From the NCBI GenBank assembly GCA_963965975.1, contig OZ014422.1:1364001-1428000 (forward strand): 64,000 nucleotides of DNA. The letters run 5' to 3'. The DNA comes from Xestospongia bergquistia (taxonomy: Eukaryota > Porifera > Demospongiae > Haplosclerida > Petrosiidae). The notes under the pieces are model-generated. The model had not been told where the DNA came from and did not search any database. It saw nothing but the letters and a program-made list of their open reading frames with translations. Position 1 is the stretch's first letter, and each line of letters begins with the position of its first letter. Shown piece after piece: positions 1 through 11,569 of the stretch. Both the position numbers and the translations under genes were made by a program.

Positions 1-720
1 CTTTCCTTTCTCATGTTTGACCAAATCTTTACACATAACTAAACATTGACATCATATATGTGTGTATTGTTGATGTGGGTGGTATAGTATATATACTTCC
101 TACTACTATTATAAAAACATTATTTGATAAGACTATGTTACACTTGATATAAAGTATTAAGCAGTACCATAGTCAAAATAAATAAATTGAAATTAATAAC
201 ATTAAAATATATAATTACATTAATACATAATTAATTTGCAGGTGATTAAACTCAACTAATAACACTTACAGAGTATATAGTTGTCATATTGGTGAGACTA
301 GTTTTCTTTGACATAGCCATATCTCCTTATTATCAGCTATCAACTAATCTTTTATGAATACTAACTATAACAACCAGTTATGATGATTAACCAGGCTATT
401 GCTACGGCATGTGATAAATATAAATTTAATTATTAAAGTCCGGCCTCAGTCAATAGTTATCTATGATATCATATTATAGTTCTTTGTGATTTCATAGATT
501 CTATTATCAATTGCAGTGGTCATTATCATAACATGACCTCTATTTGTTGACATGACAATACTCCAACTTTTAAGGCTCATCAGTAAACATTGAACTAATT
601 AAATAAAAATTGTGTCTAATTTGAAGTGTCCAATTGTACTATTGTGTCCTTTACTTTGTGATATCTGTTCCTATAGTAGTATATATATTGCTATATTTGG
701 TAATTAATTGGTAATACAAT
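1..720. repeat. Copy 1 of a local tandem duplication
   Basis: This AT-rich stretch is repeated at about 2007-2710 in the same orientation. Both copies start with the CACATAACTAAACATTGACA block and end with a nearly identical stretch around GAAGTGTCCAATTGTACTAT (about 622-717 here, 2615-2709 there), with small indels between. I see no exon that I can defend here. The duplication unit is about 2 kb, so gene fragments between and after the copies may also be paralogous. Confidence 0.85.
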
Positions 721-1024
721 AGTATTTTGTTTATAAAAATTATATTAATTTTGTTTCTAATAAAAATTCTTGTTTACTAAATTTGGACCAAAATAAAACA
801 CAACAAATATAACAGTCACTCGTTGTGAGCAACAAGAATGTAATCTATAATTATGTTATATTATTGTTCAGAAATGTAACTGTACAAACTCAATTTAAAG
901 TTGGTTCAAATTTGTAGGAGAAAAAAATTGGAATGCAAATTTTTATGATAATCCCTGTATTTTCTTAGATTGAATTAATAACTGACCTAGCCCACTTTAA
1001 TAACAGAGTTTTTCCCCATATATA

Positions 1025-1026
<2 letters not shown>

Positions 1027-1080
<54 letters not shown>
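1027..1080. repeat. (GT)n microsatellite
   Basis: An uninterrupted GT dinucleotide run of about 54 bp. Similar GT/CA runs recur at about 30896-30928, 48322-48347 and 49448-49472. Confidence 0.95.
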
Positions 1081-1083
<3 letters not shown>

Positions 1084-1261
1084 GATATTGTAGTAGCTGG
1101 TATTATAATTAATTATTTAGAGATATTATATAATACTTTATTAATAAGACTAATAATATATTATTAGCAAAGAAAGCTTGATGATAGATCAATGTACATA
1201 ATGATCAGTTAAAGAATATCTGTGTAAATAAATAGTACAGTAGTGAGGTTGATGTGGTTAC

Positions 1262-1631
1262 CTGTGGCTTTGTTAATATAACAAATCCTTTAATGAATTC
1301 TCCTTTCAAATAAGCACGTTTTCCAGGGTACCTGTTTCCTTCTCTAGTCTCTTGTAGTGGATGTCCTAGGTAATATAGGTCATCCTTTGGATAGATTTCT
1401 GCTGGAGGAAATGGTCGGTAAGCACTCTTTGGGTTGCTAGGAACTAAAAGATTAGAATTTATGATCTGTATATCATTGCAAATAGGATTTTTTGTTTAGT
1501 AAAGTAATGTGATCTGTGTACTTGAATAGCAAGTACTTACAATTAGCTGGATCATCATTTCTAATAGGGCTTCTGATCCTGTTCCTGTTTTCTTGAGATT
1601 GTCTTATTGACCCACTATTTTCAGATATGAT
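1262..1631 (-). pseudogene. Partial gene: two exons encoding a receptor-tail-like segment
   Basis: Two minus-strand exons can be read, 1541-1631 and 1262-1443, each with an AG acceptor and a GT donor (GTAAGT after the first, GTAACC after the second). Their phases agree: they join as NDDPAN then FPSNPKS. The 91-codon product is hydrophilic, with YRPFPP, DDLYYLGHP and KGFVILTKPQ, and has no membrane segment. It sits at the same distance from the end of its repeat copy as the tail exon of the 3284-5214 gene does from the second copy, and both contain a GFVI string. It may be a paralogous tail truncated by the tandem duplication, or extra 3' exons of the neighbour. No start or stop codon was identified. 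Confidence 0.4.
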
Positions 1632-3283
1632 CTATGACAATAATATAATATATGATTTATAACAATGCATTATGTATTGTGTGTGATCATCATGCTAGCT
1701 AGCTCTTGTCAAAGCATATTATATTAATTATAACTGAAGTATTAAGAAAATATTATGAGAATCATGTAACTATAATATAGTGTGTCATTGTCCCTTAATT
1801 CTTGTGGTTCTGTTATAAAAGTATTCAGTAGTCTCTGCTAGACTCTATATATACAAGCTGTCATTTATCTATTGATCTATTCATGATAATACATAACACA
1901 GGAGCTAATAGCATGTAAAGAGTTATTTTTTGTAAATTAAAAATACTCCAATTATCATAAACAAATTGTTAACAAAACTTTTAAAAAAGTCAAATGTTCG
2001 TTTCGTCTCTTTCCTATATCTCACAATTGACTAAACTTTACACATAACTAAACATTGACATCATATGTATATATTATTGATGTGGATAGTAGTTATATAT
2101 ACTTACTACTATTATATAAACATTGGTTGTGTTGTATTTGATACAAAGGATTGAGCAGTAGCATATTCAAAATAAATATTAATAAACTCCAGGACGTCAA
2201 GACATATATTACATTAACAGTTAAAATTTAATTTAATTAAAATAACTCATGGGAAACATAGTTTTTATATTGTTGAGAATGGCTTCCTTTAGTATAGCCA
2301 CAGTAACTTTTTATCAGCCAGATATATCTTTAATATATACTACTATAAAAGCAGACAGCTAGAGGTTCATGATATCACGTGGGAGAAAATTATTATGTAA
2401 TAAACTGAATGAATGACAATTATCTATAAAATCATGTATATGTTTCTTTATAATGTCATGGACTCCATTATCAGTTGCAGCAGTTGCTGTCATAACATGA
2501 CCTCTATTTGTTGACATGGCTACACTCCAACTCTCAGTGCTCATCAGCAAACATTGACCAGTTACTAATGACATTGGTATGTACTAATTAAATAAAGGTC
2601 ATGTGTCTAACTTGAAGTGTCCAATTGTACTATTGTGTCCTTTACTTTGTGATATCTGTTCCTATAGTAGTATATATATATTGCTATATAAGGTAGTTAG
2701 TTGGTAATACCATAACAGGTACCAATAACAATGGATGACTGTCAAAATCATAATATTTTTATTATTGTCCTCAGTGAATTGGCACATCTTATTATGCTAA
2801 TAACATAATGGTTAAATTATATTTGATAATAGATTAGATATATGGCATTATGCCTGAGTTGATAAATAAGTTATTAGATTAGATAATAAATATAAAGAGA
2901 GATGTGTGATACATACAAAACAAGCCTTGCCAACTAATTAGGTGTTATTTTCTCATTACATAATGCAATATCTTTGTCCTTCATATTTGTCAACAATGTT
3001 GTCACTTCTATAGAGGAAAAAGAATGATTTCAATATGTGTGTGTGTGCGTGTGAATTATGTACTTGTACATTAAGTAGGTGGTATAACAGTGTGTAATGT
3101 TGAGGGATATATTGTTTGGTGTTAGTTCTGACTGGACAACTAAAGGACCAGCAATGATATTACATTATTATTTGTTACATTATTAATTACATTTATAATA
3201 ATGTCATTACTAACTTTGCTATGAATACAATAACTATTGTTAGGACAACAATTAATAAGATGATAATAGGGTTAGCTTGAGTG
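1632..3283. other. Non-coding stretch containing repeat copy 2
   Basis: This is the AT-rich gap between the partial gene and the receptor-like gene. About 2007-2710 is the second copy of the local duplication. A 71-codon minus-strand reading frame at 2359-2574 has a counterpart in copy 1 (shared strings QCLLMS, SWS, MSTNRGHVM, DN), but the non-coding flanks are equally similar, so coding status is unproven. Nothing else was recognised. Confidence 0.5.
2007..2710. repeat. Copy 2 of the local tandem duplication
   Basis: Direct repeat of 1-720 with roughly 80 percent identity by eye. It keeps the same order of blocks: ACATAACTAAACATTGACAT, the GACCTCTATTTGTTGACATG block, then GAAGTGTCCAATTGTACTAT. 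Confidence 0.85.
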
Positions 3284-5214
3284 TTAATGCAAAGTACATC
3301 TTTTGTGATAATGTAGTGATTTTATATGAACAGGAACTGACCTGATGACAAATCCATCGTCACATCTTCGGAATGTCCATTCTTCATAAGGTCTTGCTAT
3401 TCTTGCGTATTGTCTTTCAGGTGTTTCTGAACAAGGGCGGGTTGAATCACGAGAACATGGTTCATAAACTGTTTCATAACTTGGTCGAAAATCATAGAGT
3501 GGGTTATCTTGTAGTGACTGTCGTGTGATTGTAGGAAGTTCTAGTTGCTTATTTTCAGAGTGATTGTTGACATGTTTCTTCTTCTTCTTCCGACAGATAA
3601 TTATACATATACCAACAATACAAATACTGTTGCCAATTAAAGACACTCCACCAACAGCTATTGCTGCAGTTAATATAATGATGACATTGTCACCATATTC
3701 TTGTACCTCTGTAGACAATATGGTTGTAGATGCAGATGGTAATAGTATTTCTAAGTCTATACTAGACAAACTTTGTTTGAATGATAATAATTTTGAGGCC
3801 ATGTTTGATGAACTACCCTTCCAATTTGAGTGAATATGTGATACAGTGATAGAACTGCTCTCACTGTTTGAAATAACATTTGATGACATGATAGAATTAC
3901 TGCTGTCAATAGTAGATGTTGACTGGATAAGTAATAGAGTGGAACTACTACTGTTAATAGTAGCTGTTGACTGGATAAAAAATGGAGTATATTTTTCTAC
4001 AACTACAGATACTAATGGATAGTCATATTCCAAATTTAAATTTGATATGTTTATTAGTGTTGGAGGAGACTTTCCTTCTGTTAAGAGATAAATTAAATTT
4101 GTAGGTCCACTGTTTACTTGATAATAAATATCTAGAAAGCTGTCCTTAATAGGATGTAAAAGTCCCATGATGTCTCCCTCTTTGATGTGAAGTGGTGGAG
4201 ATGGATAGTATTCATATATATTGGTATTTTGAGACATATTAGAGAAGGGAATGGAGTATGATGCAACTCTTGCATACGTGAAACTCTCAATGTTTTGACG
4301 ACGCCATACTTGTAGTTGAGAAGGATTTGTCTCCATTTTTTCAACTCCTCCAATAATCCATTTTGTGATGATACCATCATAGGAAAATTGAAGATCAGGA
4401 AACAAGTGTAATGCGGCACTTTTAATTGACAATTTTCCAATATTTAGTGCATTGGATCTAACAGAACTTAGACTTTTAAATCCTTGAAGACAAGAATCAT
4501 CATCTATATAGGATAAAATGTAATTACTTTATCTTAATTTTAATGCTCCCTCATACCTGCTAGTGGATGGATTAAGACATATTGTCCCCTAACTGTCCAC
4601 AAGTCCTCCAAGTCTGTGAATGTTGAACTGCCTGTTCTGATATAACTTAAAATGTTATCACTGATGGTAGTGTAATAGAGTATGACTTGACTTGTGGACA
4701 TGGTAGGTTGAAAAACAGCAAAGACATCTCCAGCTCTGTAGTGAAGTGGGTTGCCTGATATGTTATACTCATATAATCCTGTAGAGGTGAAGTTCCCAGG
4801 ACTCAATCGTACCTCGACAAAGTCTTGTCTTATATATTCATCATCATCACCAGTAGGTCTCCATATCTCAACTCGAGGAATGTTAGTTCTGCCTGCTACC
4901 ACTTCAGCACCAAGTATGAGTCGTGTGATTTTACCAACACAGTTAAATCTCAAGGAGGTCATTATTCTCAGCTCATTGTTCAGAGGTACAACTGGCTGAC
5001 TGTTTGATAGTAGCTTAGAACCAATATTTTTGACTTTTGCTTCAATAACATCTCTCTCCATAAATCCAACAGTAGTTCCATATGCAGCAACTAAAAATAT
5101 TACAAAAACAAGGATAGTAAAATTGGCTGCTTTTAGCTAATATATTATCTTACTTGATACTCTAACTAGCAGTAGGAGTACCAGACAAGGTAGAAAAGAT
5201 TTAAAGGCAGACAT
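3284..5214 (-). CDS. Single-pass receptor-like membrane protein with two related ectodomains
   Basis: Three exons: 5154-5214 (signal peptide, MSAFKSFLPCLVLLLLVRVSS), 4557-5090, and 4503 down to the stop at 3284. The protein is about 600 residues. Two similar ectodomain modules follow the signal. Module 1 has GKITRLILGAEV, then VEIWRP, YEYNISGNPLHYRAGDVFAVFQP. Module 2 has GIITKWIIGGVE, then LQVWRR, YEYYPSPPLHIKEGDIMGLLHP. I do not know a named domain for them. A Ser/Thr-rich stalk, one hydrophobic span of about 30 residues (IIILTAAIAVGGVSLIG...) and a KKKKK stop-transfer follow. The tail holds an NPLYDF (NPxY-type) site and further tyrosines (SYETVYEP, RQYARI), which suggests phosphotyrosine or endocytic signalling. 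A possible donor after GFVIR (CAG/GTCAGT, about 3342) could add 3' exons. Ligand and function are unknown. Confidence 0.75.
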
Positions 5215-5421
5215 TATTCTGTTAGTAACGAGGATAATAGGAACAGAAATGGTCTGTTTATTTGCAATTTGTCTAGCATTGTTCTATTCTTTTATGTTTA
5301 TGTCTAGTTTGGTTCTTATGTTGTGAAAACAGCCACTGCTGTTCAGCCAAATTGGGTGAGCTAATTGAATGCAAGTGACCGGTAGGGGGTGGGGCTGAAG
5401 AGTTTTGCAAACAAGCGTATT
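5215..5421. promoter_or_regulatory. Divergent intergenic region
   Basis: About 207 bp lie between the start codons of the minus-strand receptor-like gene and the plus-strand CD225-like gene, so both promoters must lie here. No clear TATA or known element is claimed. Confidence 0.5.
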
Positions 5422-6213
5422 ATGTCCCAGAGAGGTAAGAGTGTAGAATGTTTTGACTTTAAAAGGTCCTCTTATGCCACTCTTGTAGATGAAAAGCGTA
5501 GATTGTTATCTTTGGATTCTCATCTCCCTAGATATGTATTGACTGTAAAAGTAAGGTATGAATTACTGTTCTAATTTGATGTCAACTCCTTACAGTATAA
5601 CAATGGAACAGCATCACTTTTTGAACCTATTTCAAATCGTAAGTAGACAGTACTATGTTTTTAAATTGTAAATGTCTAAATTTCCAGGAGGAGATCATTT
5701 AAAACTGCCTCAACCAATACAAGTAGGTTTATCATGAACTATATATACATCAACATAGAATATAGAAAGATTTGAATTACACATATAGCCATTATTCATA
5801 TTTATTATAATGTTCTGATAACACTGACTACAGAGGAACAACACAAGAAATAACATCTCACTTATGGTGGCGTTTGTGTTTTCAATATTGTGCTTTCTCC
5901 TGGCACCAATTTGTGCCTTGGCTACATTAATTCTTGCTATTCAGGTACTAGACATCTTGTGTCCCTTTAAAAAGTAATACACAATTTATTGTAGGCAATA
6001 GAAGCTGGAAAACAGAGAGATGACTGGAAGAAAGACAAGAGAGCCAGACTTTCTCTTTATCTTGGCATATTATCATTTACGTTAGGCATACTAGCTGTTA
6101 TAGCAATATGTTTGTTGTATGTGACTGTTAACAGTTTTGAACATGAAGATGAAGTAGGTAATGATACTGATAAGATCACATTATATCATCTTGAGAATAA
6201 CTTAAATGTTTAA
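5422..6213 (+). CDS. Two-membrane-segment CD225/dispanin-like protein
   Basis: Five exons (5422-5550, 5596-5638, 5688-5722, 5834-5944, 5995-6213) join in phase to 178 residues. The N-terminal half is polar and cytosolic-like. It is followed by a hydrophobic segment (MVAFVFSILCFLLAPICALATLILAIQ), a short charged loop (EAGKQRDDWKKDKRA) and a second segment (LSLYLGILSFTLGILAVIAICLLYV). This hairpin plus a conserved A..AG....A....RA loop is the layout of CD225/dispanin proteins (the IFITM and PRRT families), which act in membrane fusion and trafficking. ATG 5422 was chosen because the upstream in-frame codons start only at GTG. The match to the family is by layout and weaker than in the neighbour at 6651-7634. 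Confidence 0.6.
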
Positions 6214-6650
6214 TGTTCTTTTCTGTTTGTATTTTATTCACATAATATCAGCTGAAATATATATTGAAATTGTTTTTAATACAAAAGATATGGCTAACAA
6301 TTTTGAGAGATTTATGATAATTTAAAGGCAGCTGCTCCCTTCTTACAAACCAGAGCCAATTTCAAGTTCATTGAAAATTGGGACCAGCTCATGATCAGTT
6401 GTGAACACGAGACCAGGCTATTATTCTAAAGAGTCCTTTGATCAATAAAAGATGGCCCTACAGTAAACAGAACTCTTACACTAGAAAACATACTATAGTT
6501 TTGTTTATAATGTGGTTTATTATTATCAAACAGTTGGTTAATGATATAATGATATCGACAAGATGTTAAAAATGGAGAATATAACTGTATGCAATAATAT
6601 TTCAACATTTAAAAATGTCACTTAATTAATGGCTTGTTGGGAAAGATGAT

Positions 6651-7634
6651 CTATCTAACAGTGGAAAAAGCTCCATTGATGACAGCTGCTAATATAATGA
6701 TAACTAATACTGCTATCCAACACACAAGAGCACCAACATTACAACCAAGAGCCAATCGATGGTTAGTCATCATGGATGCCTCATCACCACGTTCCTCAGC
6801 TTCACGAGCCTAAGAGAAAAAAGTGAACTTAAGAGTCAGACAGAAACAATTTGGTATCATACCATTAATGAGAACAAAATGGCAGGAACACTGCAGAATA
6901 GAGAGTACCATGTACCACAAAGACAACACACAATAGTTAGTATTATACCCAATGTTAGGTAGTGATCCCCTGTAGAATGTATGGTTGTCACTAATGCCGC
7001 TGTTGTGGGCTGTTGTTGTATAACAACAAGATTAGTTGATGTCTAAGGAGGAATATTTATCTAAACGGTTATTGGTCTCGTCCATCCACTTACTGCTGTT
7101 TGAATGGGAGGCTGTTGTAGGCTGTAATAAGGTGGGGGAGGACCATTGCCTATAGTAATAGACAAACCATCAGTCAGATAATCTACAATAATCTTTCAAT
7201 CTATCAATAGACCAATAGAAAGTCAACTGTCTTTAGCACAATATTACAGAGATAAAATGCATTAGCTTGCAATTAATTGTCCAAAGTCTTCAGAACTTTA
7301 TAATAAATTCACCTATAAAATATTCCTGTGGATACTCAGATGCACAGGAAGGTTGGTACCCGATGTCTGGAGGACGACATTCTTCATGAGGAGTAGGATA
7401 TTGTGCTGTTTGAAGATGTGGATAGGGCCCTGGTAATGGAATACCCTGCTGGAATTGTTGCTCCTGAAATATAGACAATAATTTGTTTTGTCAGTATATA
7501 TACTGTTATCATAACACCTACTTGAGGTGGATAAACTACTACACCTGTGTATGAGAAGGAAAGTATAATAAGTAATAATATATATCAATATAATGAATGA
7601 AATATGAATGTCAACTATTCAACTTACCTTCCAT
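6651..7634 (-). CDS. CD225/dispanin family protein with proline-rich N terminus
   Basis: Exons run down from ATG 7634 (MEG) through GVVVYPPQ (about 7530), EQQFQQGIPLPGPYPHL... (7466-7315), NGPPPPYYSLQQPPIQTA (about 7150-7095), TSTNLVVIQQQP...FSLM (about 7044-6862) and AREAEERGDEASMM... to a TAG at 6651. The C-terminal part is a good CD225 match: hydrophobic LGIILTIVCCLCGTWYSLFC, then SVPAILFSLMAREAEERGDEASM, then a second hydrophobic segment (VCWIAVLVIIILAAV). The N terminus is rich in Pro, Gln and Tyr and holds PPPPYY, a PPxY motif that can recruit WW-domain (NEDD4-type) ubiquitin ligases. Proteins of this type sit in endosomal or plasma membranes. It converges on the other CD225-like gene, with 437 bp between the stop codons. 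Confidence 0.8.
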
Positions 7635-7907
7635 TGTTGTCTGATTCATCTACTATAGACACTGCTTATAATTCAGCTTTACAGGAAATGAAATTGATGA
7701 AACCTTATAAATACACAGGGAATACTAATAAGGTGTATACAAGACTCCTGATGTGTTAGTCTCTAGTAGTAGTAGTCAAATTATATCTCATACAGTAAGC
7801 ACACACATAAAATGTTGAATCATAACCAAACAAATTTTATAATAAAGAAGAAAGTGAACACAAAAAAAGTAGTAGTAATAGAATGTAATAAAGTATTTTG
7901 AGTCATG

Positions 7908-9046
7908 TTAGCTTTGGACAGTATGTGTCCTAGGTGGACTTTCATCTTCACCAGTGGTGGTCATGTGAGTGTCATGTGATAGGGTGTAGGGTGTGGCTCC
8001 TGAGCTTATATCTGAAGGAAGAGTTTGGCCTCCAGCAAGACCAGAAGTCTGTGAGGAGAGAGAGGACAGACTAATGTGTAGCTTAGTTGAATATTTAAAC
8101 TTACTGTGGTGGGTTCAAGTGATGTAGAATCACTTAGCAAACTAAAAGAAGGAGAGAGAGAGAGAGATATATATTTTATGAATATATCTATACAGTTAAT
8201 TACCTATATGATTTATATCGATATTCACCACCTTCCTTAGGGTCTATACTGGAGACATATAACATACCCTCAGATGTAGCTACCAATATTTTGTGTACAC
8301 CTTCAACACTACAATAAATATAGTATAATACACAAGGACACACACGTACACACATACCATGTTATAGCACAAACACTACGAACACCAGAGTTAGGTAACC
8401 GTATTTGAGCAAATGCTCTACTCTGTGAAAAAGGTTCAGTGACCTATATGACAATAATACATGATATAATAATATATGACAATAATACATTATATAATAA
8501 TATATGACAATAATACATTATATAATAATATATGACAATAATACATTATATAATAATATATGACAATAATATATTATATATGACAATAATACATGATATA
8601 ATAATATATGACAATAATACATTATATAATAATATATGACAATAATACATTATATAATAATATATGACAATAATACATTATATATGACAATAATACATGA
8701 TATATTGTTAAACTTGAAGTTAAGCATTGTAAAGTGCTCATCAGTACTAACATACCTGTGATGGTAAGTAGCTTGCTGGTGTGGATAAAGCTTTCCCTAT
8801 ATAACTCATCCATCCTTGTTGCTGTTGTGGTGATATGGGTGACTAAAGAAAGATGAAATAGGCAGACTAATATGTCAAGGTGTTGTTGGTGTAATGAAAT
8901 AGTGTGTGTTTATTACCATTTCTTCTTGTGGTGGTTCTGGTGTTGGATCAGTGAGCTTGAAGACATGGACTGTCTCTGTACTACTAGAAGTCACAAGATA
9001 ACTGCTGTCATCACTGAAGGAGAGACTGCTAATTTGAATAAATCTA

Positions 9047-9106
<60 letters not shown>

Positions 9107-11569
9107 AGAGAGACAGAGACAGAGACAGAGAGAAATAGGAACAGAGACAGAGAGAGATGGGAAAGTTCCATAATGTAGAACATACCTTTTCATCCCTCTC
9201 CTAAATTCTAACAATTTTTCTCCCTGTGGTATACTGAACACACGTATTACTGTACCCTGAACAGAAGCAAAAAGAATCAAGTCAACTCACGCTATGTTTA
9301 TTACATTATCTATCCCAACTACTCATTATATATGGACTAACTCAAAGGAGTTACAACTCACTGTAGTAGAGGCTGTAGCTAATTTAGTCCCAGAAGAATT
9401 AAAATCCAATGCAGCTAAAGGTGTGTCATGTGCTGTAATACCAGCTACAGCTCTCTAATAAAAATACATCACATAAACTGTTAGATGATTCATATAGAAG
9501 TTAAAGTTACAGTAGATAATAACAGGTTAAAAATAAGCTACACTAGTTAATACCTGGATACCATGACAGTACATGACACTATATAAAGTCAGAGCTTACC
9601 AAATTCATTGCATCAAAAACTTGTACTTCTCCGTTCTATAGAACAAAATATAAACAAGTCTTTACACAAACAAACTGACTTGACTACTTCCAGGATAAGC
9701 TACCAATGCTGTATCATTGGCAATAGATAAGGCACAAAGACCTAAATAGAAGAAGCATATATAAATTTACTATAATTTTATAATCTAAACTCATCATAAT
9801 ATAATTATTTAACTGTCCTAAATTAATTGTTTAAGCTAACCTGTTGGGTTCTTGGGCGTGTCTCTGATAGTATGCATAACCTAATAATGATGTAATGGGT
9901 ATACTATTTATAGTACAATGTTGTATCCAGTACCTTCATATCTCTGATATTGTGGATATATAAATTTTGCTTTAAAACAACCACTAATCTCTATAGTAGT
10001 GATTGTAGAATATTATAGAATATAAACACAGAATGTTACCTGTCTGTTCAAATAAACTGATAAGACTGTGTCTGGGTAACTATAAGTACAGATTTCTGAG
10101 TTTTTCTATAAAAAACAATGATATAATTTACATTAAATAGAATTTGTGGTTAATTAAATAGTATACTAGCATTTAAAGAATTATCTGTACTTGAAATGTA
10201 AAAGATAAAAATAGTAACATTGAATAATGCAGCTGCTACAATTCTTTATGAAAAATGGATATTTCTTTGATTACAATAGTGAATTGTACGTCTTTCCAGT
10301 GTTATTATTTTCATTGTATATATGTCAGTACAATGTCTTTAATAAATACTATTATTGTACCTTGAAGTGGCAGAGACGTAATTTTCGTGGATTGGAAGAC
10401 TCAACGAGTGCCACTAAACTACTGGAGAATAACCTCTCAACAATACATACCTCTCCTCCCTCTGAAAAAACAAAGAAAAAATTAATGCAAGTACATATCA
10501 TCATAAATTGTGCTAACAAGTTATTATTAACAAACAATCACAACAAACAGCTGTTATTAATAAAGCTTTCTTATTAAATATCACTTACAATACTGTTAAC
10601 TACTTTCATTTTTAGTGTCTCTATTATATTTAGAGAGATATACCACAAGTATGATATAGTCTTCATACATACTTCAGCTACATCATATTACTAATAGAGG
10701 ATCTACACTTACATAGGGAGGACAACAAATCTCAATTAAAGAGGTGTCCTTTCATTATATACAGGAAATGTATTTTAGAGGTGTCTCCCTCTCTTCATTA
10801 AGTCTTACCTTTTTCAAAAGTTAGTTCTGGTTTATCTGATAGGGACGTCAAAGAATATAACTTGTATCCATTACGAGTACCAACAGATAATGACCTGAAG
10901 ATTAAAATACATTCCAATATAATATAATTTGTACTATAATACTTTAGTGTCACAAAATAGTAGTTCACTAGACGCTGCATATTTTGAGAGGGATATTGAA
11001 CTCATTATAAAACATGTTGGTGACTAGCTAATACAGGATATATAGCACTGGGTATATATTATATATGTATACATTGTATTTACAGGTGCAAGTCAAAAGT
11101 TTATGTAATTTTCATAACAGTGTTAATCCCACTTAATAAACATCAGTGTTAAATTATGTAAATAATGAGATAAAATCACTCAGATTCCATATGACACAAA
11201 GTTATATGTTCTCTGAGTGGTTGGTTGTTGGCAAACTACACATTTATATTGAAAAGACATATCATCATGTACAGTACAGACATAACAGCTTGACAATATA
11301 CAAAGTTCAACAAGATAGGTACATTAATGGTAACAGAAGGTCAGTACAAAGGGCTAAAGGAATGGAGATACCATTTACAGAATTACAGTCTGTCTGGAGC
11401 ACATGGACTCTTGTCATTATAAAATGTGATTCATTATAATTTTAATAGATATAACGGGCTCTCTTATAAATGAACAAGTTGCTTTACAAAACACTCACGA
11501 GCTATCTTGATTGAAATTGATAAAAAGAAGTTCAGATGGGTGATCAACTGCCTCCAATGACAGATTCAT
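7908..11569 (-). CDS. WIPI2: WIPI2/ATG18-type PROPPIN beta-propeller, autophagy
   Basis: About 16 short exons. It starts [20 protein letters not shown] at 11569 (exon 1 11499-11569), then [15 protein letters not shown] (10809-10894), [20 protein letters not shown] (10361-10461), [18 protein letters not shown] (about 9960-10015), [19 protein letters not shown] (about 9690-9740) and [21 protein letters not shown] (about 9187-9257). The last carries the FRRG motif that binds PI3P/PI(3,5)P2. Later exons give TETVHVFKL and [23 protein letters not shown], and a polar tail ends HTVQS at 7908. WIPI2 recruits ATG16L1 to nascent autophagosomes. Order and spacing of all blades match the family. Introns hold a 28-bp minisatellite (8447-8705) and GA-rich runs. 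A WIPI1/2 co-orthologue is as likely as WIPI2 itself. Confidence 0.93.
8447..8705. repeat. 28-bp AT-rich minisatellite in a WIPI2 intron
   Basis: About nine units of TATGACAATAATACATTATA plus ATAATAATA-type sequence, with some shortened units. It lies wholly within the intron between the exon ending at the [12 protein letters not shown] region and the preceding SYLPSQ exon. Confidence 0.9.
9050..9150. repeat. GA-rich simple repeat
   Basis: A (GA)n run passing into GAGACA repeats, in the WIPI2 intron between the FRRG exon and the next. Long Arg/Glu or Ser/Leu reading frames across it are artefacts of the repeat. Confidence 0.9.

Noticed and set aside
8447..8705. CRISPR-like array
   Set aside because: Regular 28-bp spacing without unique spacers. 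It is a head-to-tail minisatellite in an intron of a eukaryotic gene. The same holds for 37553-37732 and 51496-51660.
8872..9280. Open frames rich in RERERE or SLSLSL
   Set aside because: They are translations of the GA/CT simple repeat in a WIPI2 intron. Only the embedded exons with FRRG and TETVHVFKL are real. The same applies to 13071-13256, 56519-56728 and 58372-58608.
10227..10577. 116-codon plus-strand frame
   Set aside because: It overlaps the WIPI2 exon at 10361-10461 in antisense and is otherwise AT-rich intron.
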